Below, one piece after another: positions 1 through 7,496 of a DNA stretch of 64,000 nt. This stretch comes from Bacillus sp. (in: firmicutes) (GTDB lineage Bacteria > Bacillota > Bacilli > Bacillales > JACDOC01). Position numbers and translations under genes: made by a program. Position 1 is the first letter of the stretch. Each line of letters opens with the position of its first letter. The stretch is from NCBI GenBank assembly GCA_017656295.1, contig JACDOC010000001.1:434001-498000 (forward strand). Reading direction: 5' to 3'. The notes under the pieces were generated by a model. It saw only the letters and a list, made by a program, of their open reading frames with translations, was not told where the DNA came from and ran no database searches.

Positions 1-2
1 CC

Positions 3-728
3 ATCATGTTATTAGTTCCATCCGCTATTGTTCAATTTGGCGTTATTGTTGCGGCAGGATTGATTGGGTACTTTTTGTATCGAAAAGAAACGAACGAGAT
101 CGATGGAGAAGCCCCGGTTTTGTTTTCGAAAAAAGTAGGAGTGCTTGCTTTCACGTTATTTTTCCTTTTATTATTCGGACTCCCATTTTGGCGAACGATG
201 GCGCCGAACATGTCGTTAGCTCTTTTTGATACATTTTATCGAGTAGGCTCAACCGTCTTCGGCGGTGGACATGTCGTATTACCGATGTTAGAGAGGGAGT
301 TAGTACCACATGGATTTTTGACGGAGGAAGAGTTTTTAGCCGGATACGGGGCGGCTCAAGCGGTTCCTGGTCCGTTGTTTACGTTATCGAGTTATTTGGG
401 GATGGTTATTTCGGGTAGTACCGGGGCGCTAGTTGCTACAATCGGCGTCTTTTTGCCTTCGTTTTTGTTACTTGTTGGCGTATTACCATTTTGGAATTCC
501 ATTCGGGAACGGACTGGATTTCGTGCTCCGTTGCTGGGAGTTAACAGCGCGGTGGTCGGGCTATTAATTGCGGCTTTCTATGACCCAGTATTTACAAGTG
601 CGATTCGAAATGAGGTAGATTTTGTGATCGCGATGCTCGCTTTCTCGTATTTAATGTTCTGGAAAGGGACACCGTGGAAAGTCGTATTAGGAACCGTCCT
701 TATCTCTGTGCTAATGACATTCGTGTAA
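3..728 (+). CDS. chrA: Chromate transporter ChrA, C-terminal part (5' truncated by window)
   Basis: This is the end of a CHR-family membrane transporter, which exports chromate or related oxyanions. The frame is open to the window edge, so the first half of the usual two-domain protein (about 390 residues) lies outside. Visible are a linker after a membrane helix, then a complete second CHR domain with the family motifs FGGGHVVLP (about residues 85-93 of the visible part) and AVPGPLF (about 119-125), followed by several hydrophobic segments. It ends at TAA and is followed by a weak hairpin with a T-run. Family assignment is firm; the substrate is inferred from the family name. Confidence 0.85.
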   Translation: MMLLVPSAIVQFGVIVAAGLIGYFLYRKETNEIDGEAPVLFSKKVGVLAFTLFFLLLFGLPFWRTMAPNMSLALFDTFYRVGSTVFGGGHVVLPMLERELVPHGFLTEEEFLAGYGAAQAVPGPLFTLSSYLGMVISGSTGALVATIGVFLPSFLLLVGVLPFWNSIRERTGFRAPLLGVNSAVVGLLIAAFYDPVFTSAIRNEVDFVIAMLAFSYLMFWKGTPWKVVLGTVLISVLMTFV

Positions 729-729
729 G

Positions 730-757
730 AAAGGCCCGTTTTTCTTGGGCTTTTTTT
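730..757 (+). terminator. Probable terminator after chrA
   Basis: A short GCCC/GGGC stem flanked by AAG/CTT with one bulged base is followed by seven T residues, two bases after the chrA stop codon. The stem is short, so confidence is moderate. Confidence 0.5.
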
Positions 758-764
758 AATGTAA

Positions 765-930
765 GGCTATGTTAAATGTCATTGTTGATTTTTAGCAAGT
801 TATTCAAACGGCGGCCACTCCAGCAGGGAATAGCAAGCCAGGCAAGACCCTTACTTGAGCGTAGCGAGGGAAGCGGCTTGCACCTTGCCCGCGGTAATGT
901 ATAAATATCAACAGTATCGTTTAACAGACA
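765..930. mobile_element. Foldback/MITE-like element, copy 1 (decayed)
   Basis: About 166 bp that match, in the same base order, the reverse complement of the element at 41965-42154. Shared blocks include the end with GTTGATTTTTAGCAAGTTAT, the core CTTACTTGAGCGTAGCGAGG, and the other end with AATATCAACAGTATCG. This copy has lost parts of the GC-rich middle, and its termini (GGCTATGTTA and TAACAGAC) are mutated relative to the GGCTCTGTTA / TAACAGAGCC termini of copy 2. It has no coding capacity for a transposase. It looks like a non-autonomous transposable element that has decayed. Confidence 0.7.
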
Positions 931-1222
931 ACCATGCCAATAAAAATTGGCACATCGATAAATGAAATAACAGCAAAAGTTATCCACAGTTATTTCAGGG
1001 TAGAGCCTAAAGTAAAGCAGCATATTGGCCTTGATAAGGGCAAACCCAAAATAAAGTGCTACCAACCGAAAATACTGTGTTCCATTTGATAGCACCTAGA
1101 GGAAGCGAAGTCATGCAATAATGAAGTATATTTATCGAAAGTTTCCAACTATATTCTGTCAGTTGTGATTCTTATAAGATCAAGTATAATGAAGTCATGA
1201 GAACGATGTAGGAGAGAACAAC
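931..1222. other. Non-coding stretch upstream of the SEDS gene
   Basis: About 290 bases with no supported gene. It holds a small hairpin (TGCCAAT, 4-base loop, ATTGGCA, about 933-950), one perfect DnaA-box sequence TTATCCACA at 980-988, and presumably the promoter and SD (GTAGGAGAG) of the following gene. Open frames here run through the decayed foldback element and are not credible genes. Confidence 0.5.
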
Positions 1223-2401
1223 ATGACATCAAAAAATACGGAACAAAAACGTTTTAATATAGGACTGATATTCGTTCTTTTATTTATGGGCCTTGTTAGT
1301 TGTTTAGCCATTTATAGTGCGCAAACGACTGGACAATATGGCGATAATTTTTTAATGAAACAGATTGTTTGGTACATTGTCGGTTCGTGCATTATCATAG
1401 TCGTTATGCGTTTTGATCCAGAGCAGTTGTATCGCTTAAGTTGGTACGCTTATGGATTTGGAATATTTTTACTTGCCTTATTAATGATTGCTCCATCTAG
1501 CATTGCACCAGTAAAAAACGGAGCGAAAAGCTGGTTTATCGTGCCTGGGTTAGGGTCTTTACAGCCGTCAGAGTTTGTTAAAGTATTTTTAATATTAGCA
1601 CTCGCACGAACAGTAGTACGTCATTATGAAAAATTTACGGAAAAAACGATTCAAACGGACTTTTGGCTGTTAATCAAAATTGGGCTTGTCACATCTGGGC
1701 CTCTATTGTTAGTGATGATGCAACCTGATTTAGGAACGTCACTCGTTCTCCTTTCAATTATGCTCGGAATTATATTTGTTTCCGGTATCACATGGCGTAT
1801 TTTGCTTCCTCTATTTGGGGTGTTTACGTCGGTGGTTGGGGTCATCTTTTATTTAGTGTTATGGCATCCTGATATATTAGAAAAATATTTAAATGTGAAG
1901 CCTTACCAATTCGGGCGTATTTACTCGTGGTTGGACCCGTATAATTATCAAAGTACATCCGGTTATCAATTAATACGTTCACTATTAGCGATCGGTTCTG
2001 GTGAAACAATTGGAAAAGGGTACAACAATCGTGAAGTGTATTTACCGGAAAGCCATACGGATTTTATTTTCAGTGTGATTGGTGAAGAGTTTGGTTTTAT
2101 CGGTGCGAGCATAGTCGTGGGGCTCTTTTTTATGCTCATTTATTTCGTTACAAAGGTTGGATTAGAATCGGTTAACCCATATGAATCGTACATTTGTTCA
2201 GGTGTTATTGCTATGATTACGTTTCACGTCTTCCAAAATATTGGAATGTCGATTGGGTTACTACCGATTACAGGGATTCCGCTTCCGTTCATTAGTTATG
2301 GAGGTAGTTCCTTGATGGGGAATATGTTAGCGATGGGGCTTATCTTTTCCGTTCAATATCACAATAAAAGGTACATGTTTTCAAGTCGAAATGAAGTATA
2401 A
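1223..2401 (+). CDS. SEDS-family peptidoglycan polymerase, RodA/FtsW/SpoVE type
   Basis: The product is a multi-pass SEDS glycosyltransferase that polymerises lipid II into glycan strands together with a class B penicillin-binding protein. About ten hydrophobic segments are visible. Family motifs are GAKSWF (100-105), QPSEFVK (114-120), the acidic QPDLGTS loop, ESHTDFIFSVIGEEFGF, and the C-terminal GIPLPFISYGGSS. Length (392 aa) equals RodA of Bacillus, and the N-terminus (YSAQTTGQYG) resembles RodA more than FtsW. The start is ATG after a GGAGAG-like SD. It is monocistronic with its own terminator and sits away from mre or divisome genes, so it is likely a paralogue rather than the main RodA. 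Confidence 0.9.
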   Translation: MTSKNTEQKRFNIGLIFVLLFMGLVSCLAIYSAQTTGQYGDNFLMKQIVWYIVGSCIIIVVMRFDPEQLYRLSWYAYGFGIFLLALLMIAPSSIAPVKNGAKSWFIVPGLGSLQPSEFVKVFLILALARTVVRHYEKFTEKTIQTDFWLLIKIGLVTSGPLLLVMMQPDLGTSLVLLSIMLGIIFVSGITWRILLPLFGVFTSVVGVIFYLVLWHPDILEKYLNVKPYQFGRIYSWLDPYNYQSTSGYQLIRSLLAIGSGETIGKGYNNREVYLPESHTDFIFSVIGEEFGFIGASIVVGLFFMLIYFVTKVGLESVNPYESYICSGVIAMITFHVFQNIGMSIGLLPITGIPLPFISYGGSSLMGNMLAMGLIFSVQYHNKRYMFSSRNEV

Positions 2402-2434
2402 AAAACGTACGAATCTGAATTCGTACGTTTTTTT
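2401..2434 (+). terminator. Intrinsic terminator of the SEDS gene
   Basis: Perfect stem AAAACGTACGAAT / ATTCGTACGTTTT with a four-base loop CTGA and a T-run, directly after the stop codon. Confidence 0.9.
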
Positions 2435-2437
2435 ATT

Positions 2438-3033
2438 TGAGCGCGCCCAGCAAAGCTGTTAACTGCTAGTTGGTGCAAGTCCAACCCGAGTAAGTGCCAA
2501 GACGCTCGGTAGCTGACAGGCAACTGGGAGAAATCCAGGCCAGCGCCCTGTGACAAAGTAACTCTCTAGAAGAGTGCGAGCAAATCAGCAGACCGTTAAT
2601 ATAAAGTGAATCCTGCCGCCTCGTCAAAAGAGACCTCTTATGGGGATAAAGGGAAGTCGAGCCTGGTTAAGTTGGGCGAAGACCACGGAAGGTGTGAAGA
2701 ACTTAGAAGTGCAGCACCGAAGAATCCCTCGGGGTAAGGGGAGCGGTATGTTGAGAAAGTAGATAACGGAACTGGGGAGGCCCTCCTCCACACTTCTGAA
2801 GAAGTAAAGAGGAAACCTATAAACCTGATGGTGAAAGGGTGGACTGTGGAGAGGGAGTCGGAGGGGGTCATAGTACTGAAGAAACCTTGAAACACAACAT
2901 CTGGGATGACACAAATGGATTTGACTTTCTAGGTCTACATCATCGGAAATTCCCTGTGATGATTAAGGGAGGCTCGAAAGTTTATGTCGTGTCTCACATT
3001 CCAAGTAAGAAAGCCATGAAGAAGATGAAGTAA
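2438..3033 (+). mobile_element. Group II intron relic: 5' ribozyme half plus fragment of the reverse transcriptase
   Basis: From about 2440 to 2890 the sequence has the layout of a bacterial group II intron 5' region: GAGCGCGCCCAGC start, GTGCAAGTCCAACCCG, AAATCCAGGCCAGCGCCCTG, and the CCTGATGG...GGAGGGGGTCATAGTACTGAAG run that normally precedes or overlaps the intron-encoded protein start. It is then joined to about 110 bp coding for GFDFLGLHHRKFP and SHIPSKKAMKKMK, typical of the segment downstream of the RT domain. The RT catalytic domain, the rest of the maturase, and ribozyme domains V and VI are missing. The element is therefore an internally deleted, 3'-truncated dead copy. Confidence 0.8.
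2839..3033 (+). pseudogene. Group II intron-encoded protein remnant
   Basis: A 64-codon frame runs from intron RNA sequence into a recognisable intron-encoded protein fragment (GFDFLGLHHRKFP ... IPSKKAMKKMK, about residues 29-64). The RT motifs, including the YADD catalytic motif, are deleted and no maturase X or endonuclease domain follows. It is a relic with no expected activity; the ATG at its start is probably fortuitous. Confidence 0.7.
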
Positions 3034-3037
3034 TACG

Positions 3038-3091
3038 TAAAAGGGGCTGACACTCAACATTGTATTAAGCAATGTTGAGTCAGCCCTTTAT
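3038..3091. terminator. Long hairpin terminator of the zinc-binding lipoprotein gene (likely bidirectional)
   Basis: Arms AAGGGGCTGACaCTCAACATTG and CAATGTTGAGTCAGCCCTTT pair over about 20 bp with one extra base, around a seven-base loop. It lies just beyond the stop codon of the minus-strand gene, whose reading of it ends in CCCCTTTTA. Confidence 0.85.
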
Positions 3092-3100
3092 AATTATCAA

Positions 3101-4234
3101 TTAATGTAATACCTTATCTAATGTTTCAATGTTTTTCCGCATTAAACTGAAGTAGTCTTCGCCATTTTGGATATCTTCTTCGGTTAAGACCGATAAGTTG
3201 TGTAGGCGAAGAGGTTCGGCGTTGATTTCTTTACGAATTACTTCCGCCACTTTTGGAGTCACATTTTGTTCGAATATAATATATTGAATTTGTTTTTCTT
3301 TTGCTAGCTTAATAATATTTGCTAAGTCTTTTTGTGATGGCTCATCCGTTGGGGAGATTCCGGCTACAGCAATTTGATGAATACCATAGCTTTCTTCCCA
3401 ATACCCATAGGCAGCATGGGAGACAATCATTTCAGGATTTTTCTTTGCGTCAACCAATTGATGGAACTCTTCGTCTAGTTTTTCAAGTTCAGCTTTTAAT
3501 GTAATAAAATTATTTTCAAATTCTTCTTTTGCTTCAGGTTTTAGCTCAATAAGAGCATCTTTGATGTTTTGTGCAAGAATAATCGCACGAATCGGATCAA
3601 GCCAAACATGTGGATCAACATCTCTATGGTGGTGCTCATGTTCATTAGCTTTATCTTCGTGAGCGTGTTCATCGCTTTCATGATGTTCTTCTTCATGAGC
3701 GTGTTCATCGCTTTCATGATGTTCTTCTTCATGAGCGTGTTCATCGGCTTCATGATGTTCTTCTTCGTGAGCGTGTTCATCGGCTTCATGGTGTTCAGCT
3801 TCGTGTTCATGTTCATCACTTTCATGGTGTTCGTCTTCATGAGTGTGATGATCATGTGTATGTTGAACGACTTCAATCCCGTGTGCTGCTTCAACCATGA
3901 TGGTATCTTCATTTTCTAAAGCTTCTGCTATTTTTTCTGCATACGTTTCCATTCCTAACCCATTGTAAATAAATGCATCTGCTTCGGCGATATCGATCAT
4001 TTGCTTAGAAGTTGGCTCAAATGTATGAGCGTCAGCGCCTGGTGGAATAATGCTTTCGACATCCACATGATCTCCGCCAATTTTTTTCGTAAAGTCTGCT
4101 AATGGGTAAAGAGTCGTGTAAACTTTTAATTTGTTATTGTCATCTTTTTGAGTGGTTGTTATTTCATTATTACATCCTATTAGTGTTGTACCAAGGACGA
4201 ATATAGCGATCAAAGTCAAGAATTTATATCGCAT
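3101..4234 (-). CDS. znuA: Zinc ABC transporter substrate-binding lipoprotein (ZnuA/AdcA type) with His-rich repeat
   Basis: Cluster A-I solute-binding protein that captures Zn2+ (possibly Mn2+) outside the membrane for an ABC importer. The lipobox LIGC gives a lipidated Cys at about residue 21. The N-terminal lobe has TTLYPLADFTKKIGGDHV and PGADAHTFEPT, where H is a metal ligand; HVWLDP and SHAAYGY supply further ligands. Between the lobes, about residues 125-205, is a very long His/Glu loop built from 12-residue units like ESDEHAHEEEHH. No permease or ATPase gene is adjacent, so its ABC partners are elsewhere. The promoter overlaps a double Zur box. Function is secure; metal specificity is inferred. 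Confidence 0.92.
   Translation of the reverse strand: MRYKFLTLIAIFVLGTTLIGCNNEITTTQKDDNNKLKVYTTLYPLADFTKKIGGDHVDVESIIPPGADAHTFEPTSKQMIDIAEADAFIYNGLGMETYAEKIAEALENEDTIMVEAAHGIEVVQHTHDHHTHEDEHHESDEHEHEAEHHEADEHAHEEEHHEADEHAHEEEHHESDEHAHEEEHHESDEHAHEDKANEHEHHHRDVDPHVWLDPIRAIILAQNIKDALIELKPEAKEEFENNFITLKAELEKLDEEFHQLVDAKKNPEMIVSHAAYGYWEESYGIHQIAVAGISPTDEPSQKDLANIIKLAKEKQIQYIIFEQNVTPKVAEVIRKEINAEPLRLHNLSVLTEEDIQNGEDYFSLMRKNIETLDKVLH
3655..3845. repeat. 36-bp tandem repeats coding for the His-rich loop of ZnuA
   Basis: About five near-identical 36-bp units (containing TTCATGAGCGTGTTCATCG) encode 12-residue His/Asp/Glu blocks. Units on the 5' side of the plus strand are almost identical, which suggests recent copy-number change by slippage. 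Confidence 0.85.
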
Positions 4235-4277
4235 GTAGAATTCTCCTCTCCCTTACGAATGGTCTTTTACTTTCAAA

Positions 4278-4306
4278 ATGATACCGTAATAATTACGATT
4301 TGTAAA
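4278..4306 (-). promoter_or_regulatory. SigA promoter of znuA
   Basis: On the minus strand TTTACA (4306-4301) and TATCAT (4283-4278) are separated by 17 bases. The whole spacer is a Zur-box half of the palindrome at 4284-4321, so repressor binding would block polymerase. Confidence 0.7.
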
Positions 4307-4321
4307 TCGTAATTATTACGG
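4284..4321. promoter_or_regulatory. Double Zur box operator
   Basis: Two 15-bp boxes in mirror orientation, CCGTAATAATTACGA (4284-4298) and TCGTAATTATTACGG (4307-4321), each match the 7-1-7 Zur consensus TCGTAATnATTACGA with one mismatch. Together they form a perfect 18-bp inverted repeat around a GT centre. The left box overlaps the znuA promoter spacer. The site lies in the divergent gap with the permease gene and might also control it. Confidence 0.85.
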
Positions 4322-4545
4322 TTTTGATGGAAGTCATTGGTATCGGATTTTGTTAAGAGTCAGGTAACAATAATCATCCAAATCATTTAAAATAATAGAA
4401 GAGAACTTCGGATATCCAAAGCCAATAAGTACATTTGGTTATGTCTACTCATAATACGAATAGACTATTATTAAAAAAACAAATAAGAATCATTTCGTTT
4501 TATGTTATAATGACAATCGTATAAAAAGACGAGAAAAATGGGGGA
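4322..4545. other. Divergent intergenic gap, znuA to permease
   Basis: AT-rich non-coding sequence with no gene. A possible SigA -10 (TTATAAT, about 4504-4511) precedes the permease gene. No second clear Zur box was found close to that promoter. Confidence 0.4.
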
Positions 4546-5562
4546 ATGAATCCAGTGTTTCGATGGCTCCATTCACATTTAATTGATTTTACAGGAATAT
4601 TCGTTATTGGCATTGTTATTTATTTGGTTTCTATGAGTCAATTTGTAGGATCGGAACTGTCCATACATATACCGACATCTTTTCAACAATTAAATATGAT
4701 TTTTTTAAGTATATTAATAGAAGCGATTCCGTTTGTTTTAATCGGGGTTCTTATTGCTGGTTTTATTCAAATTTTCATTACAGAAGATCATATACGACGG
4801 TGGATTCCTAAAAATAAATTTTTAGCTGTCATGATGAGTTGTGTCGTTGGGGCCTTGTTTCCAGCTTGTGAGTGTGGTATTGTTCCCATTGTTCGTAGAT
4901 TAGTAGCGAAAGGTGTCCCTATCTATGCAGGAGTCGGTTTTTTACTAACTGGTCCTTTAATTAATCCAATCGTTATTTTATCTACATATATGGCATTTGG
5001 AAATGACCTAAAAATGGCGGCATTACGAATGGGAATTGGTTTTGTTGCTGCATTAGTAATTGCCCTTATAATTAGCCAATTATTTAAGTCTAATCAATTA
5101 AAACATTCTTTATCAGAAGTTACAGAATCAATGGATCAGCCTAAGAAACATCATTCTTTTATTAATAAAATAGATGAAATGTTGAAACATTCCATTGATG
5201 AGTTTTTTGATATGGGAAAATATTTAATTATCGGTGCGTTTGTCGCGGCATTTTTGCAAACGTACGTATCTGCCAAATCTCTATTTCTGTTTGGTGAAGG
5301 TGTAATTGGCTCTACCATCGTGATGATGGGGCTCGCGTATTTCTTGTCTTTATGCTCTGAAGCCGACGCGTTTATCGGTGCGTCCTTTAGACATTTATTC
5401 CCATCGACTTCTATCCTAGCCTTTTTAGTCTATGGGCCGATGATTGATTTAAAAAACACCTTTATGCTATTAAGTGTGTTTAAAACGAGATTCGTCTTTG
5501 TTTTACTCATTCTCATTACCTTTATCGTGTTTATTTGTACGCAAGTGACCATTTGGATATAA
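4546..5562 (+). CDS. ycgR: Permease of the DUF318/UPF0718 (COG0701) family, YcgR-like
   Basis: Polytopic membrane protein of the ArsP/COG0701 superfamily. Motifs seen are the conserved CECGIVP (108-114), a hydrophobic GPLINPIVIL segment, and a second-half LCSEADAFIGASF motif, within about eight to ten membrane segments and one soluble central loop (about 185-220). The partner gene starts 14 bases downstream, an arrangement found in Bacillus as ycgR-ycgQ. The substrate is not established; the neighbouring Zur operator and the His-rich partner suggest a metal. The ATG has a very close GGGGGA SD, so a GTG nine bases downstream is an alternative start. Confidence 0.8.
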   Translation: MNPVFRWLHSHLIDFTGIFVIGIVIYLVSMSQFVGSELSIHIPTSFQQLNMIFLSILIEAIPFVLIGVLIAGFIQIFITEDHIRRWIPKNKFLAVMMSCVVGALFPACECGIVPIVRRLVAKGVPIYAGVGFLLTGPLINPIVILSTYMAFGNDLKMAALRMGIGFVAALVIALIISQLFKSNQLKHSLSEVTESMDQPKKHHSFINKIDEMLKHSIDEFFDMGKYLIIGAFVAAFLQTYVSAKSLFLFGEGVIGSTIVMMGLAYFLSLCSEADAFIGASFRHLFPSTSILAFLVYGPMIDLKNTFMLLSVFKTRFVFVLLILITFIVFICTQVTIWI

Positions 5563-5576
5563 GGGGGTGAACGGCT

Positions 5577-6524
5577 GTGCGTTTTCAATTCCAACCGTTT
5601 CTGCGGGCCATGATTTTAGCTGGATTCGCTATATTTTTTATTCAATTACATCTAACAGGGGATATAACTAAGTATATTAATCCAAAATACGACATGATGA
5701 GTAAATGGGCTGCAGGAATTTTGGTCATTCTTTTTTTCATTCAGCTTCCCCGTATATGGGAAAAACACGACCATCATCATGAGCATTGTCATTCCGGTTG
5801 TACGCACGACCACGGCTATTCGGGTTCTTTATCAAAAAAATTAATAAGTTATTCGATTATTATTTTTCCACTAATTACTGGTTTTACGCTTTCGCCTACG
5901 GTTTTAGATTCATCGATTGCTGCTAAAAAAGGGACCGTACTGACGCAAGGAAATAAAAAAAATGTAGACCAAACCTCTGAAATAAATGAGGGACAAGATG
6001 AAACCGATATTGGGAATTCATCTTCCATAAATAGTAACGATCAATTGTCTAATGAGGAGAACATTCAGCATCAAGCACCGGTGACCAATGAGAATTACTT
6101 TACGCAAGAAGATTACGACCAGGAGATGGAGAAGTTAGCTCAATTAGATGTTATCGAAATGAAAAATGATATTTTTGCTTCCTATTATGAAACAATTAGT
6201 ATAGACCCGAAGGCTTTTGTTGGGAAAAAGATTAAAGTGAGCGGATTTGTCTATAAAGAAGAAGGTTTTACATCCAATCAACTAGTGATCTCAAGGTTTC
6301 TGATTACCCACTGTTTAGCGGATGCATCCATCATTGGGTTTTTAACTGAAATGGAACAAGCAGGTGATATTAAACAAGATACTTGGCTTGAGATAGAAGG
6401 CACATTGGACGTAACGACGTATAATGGAATCGAATTGCCAATGATTAAAACTAGTAAGTGGAAAGTCATTGAAAAACCAGCGGAACCATATGTGTATCCA
6501 GTACTAATTAATCTAACGGAATAA
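5577..6524 (+). CDS. ycgQ: TIGR03943/DUF1980 family protein, YcgQ-like, with His-rich segment
   Basis: Partner of the upstream permease. GTG start with a strong SD AAGGGGGTGA. Two N-terminal membrane helices (about 10-28 and 45-60) are followed by a His/Cys cluster HDHHHEHCHSGCTHDHG (64-80), a third helix (about 90-110), a low-complexity Gln/Asn/Glu linker, and a conserved C-terminal domain with GKKIKVSGFVYKEEG and ITHCLADASIIGFL. The His/Cys cluster is a plausible metal-binding site. Its function is unknown in the family. It is the last gene of the two-gene operon, followed by a strong terminator. Confidence 0.8.
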   Translation: MRFQFQPFLRAMILAGFAIFFIQLHLTGDITKYINPKYDMMSKWAAGILVILFFIQLPRIWEKHDHHHEHCHSGCTHDHGYSGSLSKKLISYSIIIFPLITGFTLSPTVLDSSIAAKKGTVLTQGNKKNVDQTSEINEGQDETDIGNSSSINSNDQLSNEENIQHQAPVTNENYFTQEDYDQEMEKLAQLDVIEMKNDIFASYYETISIDPKAFVGKKIKVSGFVYKEEGFTSNQLVISRFLITHCLADASIIGFLTEMEQAGDIKQDTWLEIEGTLDVTTYNGIELPMIKTSKWKVIEKPAEPYVYPVLINLTE

Positions 6525-6623
6525 AGTTTTATGTTGTACGCTATAGAAGAACAGTTATAGGTACAATAAGTTTGTCTGGTTTTGTAAAACGTTTCTTGAA
6601 CAAATTTCACGTTTATCATTTAA

Positions 6624-6651
6624 AAACGCTTGGGAATTAGCCCAAGCGTTT
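6624..6651. terminator. Bidirectional intrinsic terminator
   Basis: Stem AAACGCTTGGG / CCCAAGCGTTT with A- and T-runs on both sides, between the convergent ycgQ-like gene and the minus-strand coat gene. Confidence 0.8.
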
Positions 6652-6715
6652 CTATATTTATGTCACTAAGACTCCCACTTCCAAAAAAGAAGTTTAACTT
6701 GGGAGATAAGGCACT

Positions 6716-7054
6716 TTATTGATACTGTCCTCCGTTTGGAAATTGTGACGTGTAACCTTGGAATTGAGTGTACGATTGCTGTAATTTTTGCTGGTCAGCC
6801 GCTTCTAATTTGTACCATCCATTGCGGAACATACAATTGTATAATTCTCGTTGTGCATTTTGCGTTTCATTAAAAATGGAAAGCATATCTTGGTACAGCG
6901 ATTGGTGACTTGCTTCATTTAAAAACGTGCAATACGAATCGGTCATATATTTTTCTGTTGCTAACAAGTCATTCACAAAGTCCCGATCATTCATTTGCGG
7001 TGTTTTCGGTACTTGCGTTTTGGGATTTTGGATTTGTTTATTATTATTTGGCAT
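6716..7054 (-). CDS. Spore coat protein, CotF family
   Basis: A 112-residue soluble protein with the CotF-family core: NDRDFVNDLLATEKYMTDSY, then an alpha-helical ferritin-like region with FNETQNAQRELYNCMFRNGWY, and a Gln/Tyr/Gly-rich tail. Such proteins are made in the mother cell and deposited on the spore coat. It lies 21 bases downstream of a second coat-like gene on the same strand, so they are probably co-transcribed. Good SD (GAAAGGAG) before ATG. Confidence 0.85.
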   Translation of the reverse strand: MPNNNKQIQNPKTQVPKTPQMNDRDFVNDLLATEKYMTDSYCTFLNEASHQSLYQDMLSIFNETQNAQRELYNCMFRNGWYKLEAADQQKLQQSYTQFQGYTSQFPNGGQYQ

Positions 7055-7075
7055 GTTGAAACTCCTTTCTACACG

Positions 7076-7354
7076 TTATTGCATTTGTTGATGGTTTGGT
7101 TGGTTCGCAGGATTTAGATGAGATAGAATTTGTTGATAATGTCGTTGATGCATTTGCACACATTTTTCCAATTCAGCTCTTACATCAGGATTTTGGCATT
7201 GGGATGCAAAATGGTGGGCTTTTTTAGCGGCTAATAAATTCCATGAAAGCATGTCATTTAAATATAAAGAATCTTTCACTGTCACGACTTCAGGTGGTTG
7301 CGACATTGTTCCCGGTTGTTGGGAATACAAAGGTTGTTGTGATTGATTTTGCAT
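7076..7354 (-). CDS. yusN: Spore coat protein, YusN/CotF-like
   Basis: A 92-residue protein with Gln/Pro-rich ends and a helical core (VKDSLYLNDMLSWNLLAAKKA ... CVQMHQRHYQQILSHL) similar to CotF-like coat proteins. The start is the ATG preceded by AAGGAGG and seven bases; an upstream in-frame ATG has no SD in the right place. In B. subtilis yusN also sits next to fadM. First gene of a two-gene coat operon. Confidence 0.8.
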   Translation of the reverse strand: MQNQSQQPLYSQQPGTMSQPPEVVTVKDSLYLNDMLSWNLLAAKKAHHFASQCQNPDVRAELEKCVQMHQRHYQQILSHLNPANQPNHQQMQ

Positions 7355-7496
7355 GTGATAACCTCCTTGTTTATTGTTCATTGTTATTTTTTCTCTCTTT
7401 AAAAAAAGTATGTATACAATAGTGGATGGAAAGTTTAAAATTTTTCTAAAACTATTTCAGATATATTCAAATGACAGTAAAAGTGATAAAATACTC

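Noticed and set aside
980-988. Replication origin suggested by the DnaA-box sequence
   Set aside because: Only one box is present, with no dnaA/dnaN genes and no cluster of boxes or unwinding element.
772-1095. Minus-strand frame across the first foldback element
   Set aside because: Much of it reads through element sequence, and no SD or known motif supports it.
2624-2914. Minus-strand frames over the group II intron relic
   Set aside because: They are antisense to structured intron RNA and have no protein-like motif.
3569-3919. A plus-strand frame of hydrophobic residues opposite the znuA His-rich repeat
   Set aside because: It is the antisense of repeated His/Glu codons (giving repeated Met/Phe blocks), has no SD and lies inside a strong gene.
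4480-4530. Possible Zur box at the ycgR-like promoter
   Set aside because: AATCATTTCG-type fragments match only part of the consensus; not reported as a site.
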